Source: Sphagnum magellanicum
Taxonomy: Eukaryota; Streptophyta; Sphagnopsida; Sphagnales; Sphagnaceae
Length of the DNA: 64,000 nt
Direction of reading: 5' to 3'
Assembly (NCBI GenBank): GCA_021904315.1
Contig: CM038907.1
Location: 17,057,223-17,121,222 of the forward strand
Shown: positions 59,803 through 64,000 of the stretch, one piece after another
Numbering within the stretch: position 1 is the stretch's first letter
How the letters are laid out: each line of letters opens with the position of its first letter
Made by a program: the position numbers and the translations under genes
Notes under the pieces: model-generated
Databases searched by the model: none
Told to the model about the DNA's origin: nothing
Seen by the model: only the letters and a program-made list of their open reading frames with translations

Positions 59803-59939
59803 CATTGTTCAGGTGCAATAGAAAAAAATCCAATTTTTTTCATGTTGGGCATTGTATTACAAATGTGTTGAACCCAATGCTAGATTTATTTCGTTGCTAC
59901 TATTTAGTGTTTGCTATTTAAATAAAGGTATTAAAATCA

Positions 59940-60320
59940 TATTTTCATGTAGTAATCGACAACAAACATTCCAAGGTACATTGAACATTAAATTGTCCAA
60001 ATAATATGAAAGTGGCGAAAAACTATCCCAAGAATTTTAAAATAACAGAAATATGACAAAATATTTTCTAAAAAAAAAACTCAAGTTTTTGACAATTTTC
60101 TTTTCATAAACAAAGGAATCTAAAATAGAATATTCTTTGTATCCCACAAAAAAAAAAAGAAAAAAGATTTGTATGCATGATTCTAACAATTTGTGTGTTA
60201 CATTTTCCTGCCTTTCTTCCCAATGGAAAACTGACAAGTGCAACATGATGACCTTAAATACCACCTTCCTACCCTATTGCATTTATTATCCAAAGACTAC
60301 ATATTGTGTGGGATTTAGTT
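59940..60320. other. AT-rich spacer
   Basis: No gene or clear element is seen between the foldback and MITE copy 3. Confidence 0.4.
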
Positions 60321-60328
60321 ATGCCCTT

Positions 60329-60662
60329 ACACCATTTCCAAAGGTGCTTATTACAAAAATATTTTTCACATCCAAGTTTAGTGATGTATTCTTTTACATC
60401 CCCACCAATAAAATTGAAATTGGGATAACAAATAGTGGGGGACTACTAATAGTAAATCACTTGGACTAATCATTATGATGGACCAATTAGTAGTAGTTAT
60501 ATCATATTTACTACATTTTATTTTGTAGGTGCACAATGTTGCTACACCTTTTATTAGTTTACAACCAACGCAATTATGTTGAGCCAAAACCCATATATGT
60601 TGGATTTTTTTCATTTAATTTTACTCTGCAGGATCACATACTGAACATCGCTAGAGATGCTT
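60329..60662 (+). mobile_element. MITE family M1, copy 3
   Basis: ATATTTTTCACATCCAAGTT, CCCCACCAATAAAATTGAAA, GGGGGACTACTAATAGTA, AATCATTATGATGG, GTGCACAATGTTGCTACACC and GGATCACATACTGA match copy 2 in order. The terminal repeats are decayed (ACCATTTCCAAAGGTGCTT on the left, CTAGAGATGC on the right). Confidence 0.7.
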
Positions 60663-60669
60663 TCACATT

Positions 60670-63105
60670 CATATTTCCAAAAATATTTTTAATAATTTAA
60701 CTTAGAATTGCTCGTCACCAATCACTTCTTTAGATTTTCATCATTTGTGCTTCATTTTCAACAATTTAAAATGTTATGGGACTGCTACTTTCAGTTCTAT
60801 AAATCATTTTTGAATTCTAATTGGAACAGAACAACATATAAGGAGTTGTTTGGGTGATTGGGTTTAAGCTTTGTAATGTTCAATGGTTTGTTTTTTTGAG
60901 TTCTTGACCCCCTCTACTTTGGGGCTAATAACTTTTTTATTCTAATGTTTTTTTGACAACTTTTAGTGTGCCAAATGTGTTGATAAGAGGGGTTCAAATT
61001 TTGCTTGGACACTAGAAATAATGAAGCCCTCCCCTTGGATCCGGCCTGCCCTGAGGGCTTAAGTGATTGCTCATGGGCTGTTCTACCCCTTGGGTAAGGA
61101 AAATTTTCATTTCCATCAAGTTGTGTACATAATTATAAAATTTGTAAATACTACAATAACTTTTTAGTTAGGTTTGGTGACAATTAAATTATTTTTGGAA
61201 TAATCAGTTTTTTTAGAAATTATTTTTTTGAAATGTCAAATTTAAAAGAAATTTATTAGAGAAAGAAACATACAAAAATTGATGGAAACCCAAGAGCTTC
61301 TTGCTTTAGGCTAGTGGACCATTGCAAAACAAGTAATTACTAATTGACAACATTTCTCTATCTTATAATTTGGTGGAGCATTATGTCATTTTATTTTTGC
61401 AAGAAATAAAAGAAATAAAAAATTGCAGTAAAAGCTTTCATTATATTAAAGGTGCCAAAGAAGGTGCCTATAAATTTGAGCTCCACGTAGCTACACACTA
61501 CCATGATGATCAACTATATATATATATATTCTTTATGTTTTGATATGATTTTTAATAATTCATCATTATTTATGTCAATGCAAAATTAATTTAAAGTAAT
61601 ATACATTTCATGGACATGAAAAGACACATATTAATTTGTCTTTTCATATCCATGTTGGCAACAGAGGGAAAAAAGTGAGATAGTTATAAAGTGAAAATAA
61701 TTATTAGAAAAGGTGGGAGATAGTTATTAAGAAAATTAATAGGAAAAGGAAGTAGTTATTTTTTTAAAAATGAAACAGTTAAGCTTGAAAATGAGATAAT
61801 TATTTTCTGAAATTGTCTTTGGAATGATCCATGGATGACCATACAAAAGATTCCAAAAACTCCTCCATACACCAGTTCCCATTATGTTAAAGGTGCAAAA
61901 GAAGCACCTTAATTATTTAAAAGTTCCTATAAATTATTGTCAAATTTCCATAGATTATTATTATCTTATTGTTGTTGAAGTGGATTTTGAAAAAAATAAA
62001 ATAATTATTTGACACCTCAATGCCAAACCTATAAAGGTACCATGGTATGTATGTATGTTCTTATACCAACTTTGCACTGTGGACTATGGGCTACGAGTAC
62101 AGGATACCATAAACTCCAGCCTGCTGGATGGACTGACCAACTTAACCAAGTGAAAATTCAGTGACAAGCCATAGTTGATGGTGTGTAATACGTACTGGGA
62201 ACAAGTGCAAAGTAGTTAGTTGTATAACATCTTATCTATTGGCAAGGCCAGCGTGTTTGTGATGCCTTGTTTTTTTTTAATGTTGTGCTTTATGTGCAGA
62301 GAAGCAGGCCCGTGCTCAACTGTTGCATCATGCAAGGCCCTTCTTCGGTTAATCCCTTTGAGCCAAGGCCTTACATACCTCATAATATCCTTGTACATGG
62401 GCCCTCCCACTGTATGAAGGGTGTTTCATTTTCATTTGTAAAATCCTCTGTACAACGGGAGGTGGGACAAAAATGAAACACCCTGTTGTGGTCACGAGTA
62501 GGGTAGCCTGCCTTATGACCAAACACCACCCATGACCAAACACTTATGCCTCACATGTGCATTAAATCACTAACACAATAAAGATTTTTATGTTCTAAAA
62601 TCGTATTCTTGGGACAAAAAGTAATCTTTACAGAAGGCCTCAGATTTTTTTAATCTCCCATGCCTTAACATTTAGAGGAATTTGACAATTGTAGATGTTG
62701 AAACTTGAAACCTTTTAATCTTGTTATACATGGACTTGCAATGTGAATTAGTTTGTGTTGGGTAATGTGTTTAGTGTTTGTTCAGTTGGCATTATTTTAG
62801 TCATCCATCAATGGTGGAAGCTTGACCTAACCTGAATACCTTCCATTATTCCATCGATTTGTTTTACTTTTATAAGCCGCATTGCACTTAAATGATGGTC
62901 ATCATCATCAGACAAAAACCCATGGATCAATAATACACAAAAAGACTTAATTAAAATTTCATTAAGATCCCCATTAGTTGAAATGAATTTCTACCATGCA
63001 CAATCAGCATGATGATGACGATCAATGATTTTTTCACCAAGCTTCAACCAAGCAATTGAAAAGTATTTATGTACATAGATGTATTACTTTAAGAAATAAG
63101 GCATG
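60670..63105. other. AT-rich spacer
   Basis: A short hairpin is visible at 62405-62490: GAAGGGTGTTTCATTTTCAT pairs with ATGAAACACCC, and CCTCTGTACAACGGGAGG lies within. I see no gene on either strand. Confidence 0.4.
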
Positions 63106-63111
63106 TTGTAA

Positions 63112-63481
63112 GAGCATCTCCACCGGTGCTCAGTATGTGACTCCAGACAGTACAATTTATTGCAAAACAGTCAAAATGCGGCGGTTTCGCTCAGGAAATT
63201 GGTTTTTTTGCACCAAATTTTGTGCAGCTTGCCAGGTTGGTAAAAGGCGCAACACAGTGGTGCACCTCCAAAAAAGAGTGTAATTAATTGGACCTGACTG
63301 CAGCTCAGTATTTCTGATTGGTTGATCATAATGATTGGTCCAAGTGGCTTGCTATTAGTAGTCCCCACGGATATGGAGTTCCGGTTATAGTTATATTGGT
63401 GGGGTTGCCAAAAAAACAGCTAAAATTAGACATTTAATTTTATTATCCAGAGTGACATACCGAGCACCGGTGGAGATGCTC
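63112..63481 (-). mobile_element. Tourist-like MITE, family M1, copy 1 (best preserved)
   Basis: The element is 370 bp. Its ends form a near-perfect terminal inverted repeat of about 32 bp (GAGCATCTCCACCGGTGCTC then A/G, GTATGT, C/G, ACTC). TAA flanks both sides (63109-63111 and 63482-63484), the TWA duplication typical of PIF/Harbinger elements. There is no coding capacity. Read on the minus strand, its interior matches copies 2-4. Confidence 0.9.
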
Positions 63482-63711
63482 TAACTACCCTACTACCTTG
63501 GCAGTTTCAACACTAATTATATTATTTTCAAAAATGTTGAAATTTTCAAAATTAATTAATTATTGGACAAATATGTGTCAAGCTTGTCAAGGTAATATGA
63601 TACCAACTACCAATATGGTGGTGGGAATTGAGCATTGATTGGAGAGAGAGAGAGAGCGACTCTAGAGATCTCATATGGAATGTGAGTTAAAGAGGCTATT
63701 AAGCGCTGTTA

Positions 63712-64000
63712 GAGTATCTCCACCCCAAAACTGCAAACAACAACTTTATTTTAAAATAGAACATTGTTTATGATCACTGTTCCCACCCACACAAACGTCA
63801 TAAACACTTAAAAACCATTTATGTCTTTACATCTGGAGGAGTAGTAGTCATTGTCCAAATCAATAGTAGAAAAACGATTTTAAATGGTTAAAATGACCAC
63901 TGCAAAATGGACATCAATAGGGGAGCGCATCAGGATTTACGCTATCCTGTCGCAAGATTTAATGAAAAGGGGTGTTTGCTGGTGTGGGGTGGAAATGCTC
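63712..64000. mobile_element. Second Tourist-like MITE, family M2, reaching the window edge
   Basis: The left end GAGTATCTCCACCCC, AAAACTGCAAAC pairs with the right end GTTTGCTGGTGTGGGGTGGA, AATGCTC at the last base of the window (about 21 of 27 positions). TTA precedes it; the right duplication would lie beyond the window. The interior does not match family M1. Confidence 0.7.

Larger units (their letters stand above)
56975..59927. mobile_element. Foldback-type element with long inverted arms
   Basis: The left arm (about 56975-57250) and the right arm (about 59563-59927, reverse complement) match in order. Shared words include GGCAAACACTGAATAGTAGC, GACATTGGGCTTCA-like, CAATGATTAAT, TAGTTAGAATCC, CCCAAAGG and ACAAAATGGATGAAAA. 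The right arm is longer because it holds a 105-bp tandem duplication (59593-59697, 59698-59802). The interior is made of degenerate repeats of CTCCCTAGGGAA-like words plus an inserted solo LTR. No transposase is seen and the outer ends could not be fixed. Confidence 0.6.

Overview
The window is nuclear DNA of a land plant. Its genes are split by short GT-AG introns (mostly about 80-400 bp), several gene starts carry the plant telobox (AAACCCTAA), and every recognisable protein belongs to a plant or pan-eukaryotic family. Gene density (five genes in 64 kb), AT-rich intergenic DNA full of small elements, and short introns would suit a moss-like or other seedless plant. That placement is an inference and I cannot name a species.

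Layout. 1-2356: upstream DNA with a degraded coding-like stretch and a direct/inverted repeat cluster. 2357-8117 (+): a complete 13-exon purple acid phosphatase of the PAP1/PAP27 type. 8118-11099: AT-rich spacer. 11100-16187 (-): an 8-exon choline-transporter-like (SLC44/PNS1) membrane protein with a long proline-rich N-terminus. 16188-23825: long repeat-rich spacer with two tandem arrays and a telomere-motif palindrome. 23826-26200 (+): a 6-exon family-16 (METTL21-like) methyltransferase. 26201-31617: spacer holding a dead non-LTR retrotransposon. 31618-37493 (-): a 6-exon, about 1667-residue serine/proline-rich protein of the At1g27850 type, with a C-terminal CaaX box. 39244-41455 (+): a 4-exon ZNF330/NOA36 zinc-finger protein, divergent from the previous gene. 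41456-47581: spacer with a MITE, a SINE-like element and a 53-bp tandem array. 47582-52699 (+): a 13-exon IFRD (interferon-related developmental regulator) homologue. 52700-64000: no gene seen; several MITE copies, a foldback element and a clean 905-bp solo LTR.

The genes look like unrelated housekeeping functions: phosphate release, membrane transport, protein methylation, microtubule association, nucleolar zinc finger and transcription/translation co-regulation. They do not form a pathway. Exons were joined by hand using reading phase, splice sites and remembered family conservation; no alignment or transcript evidence was available. The main novelty is in the repeats: a MITE family caught at several stages of decay, a foldback with tRNA-like heads, a solo LTR whose empty site can be read from a neighbouring duplicate, and a tandem array with an inverted single unit 4 kb away.
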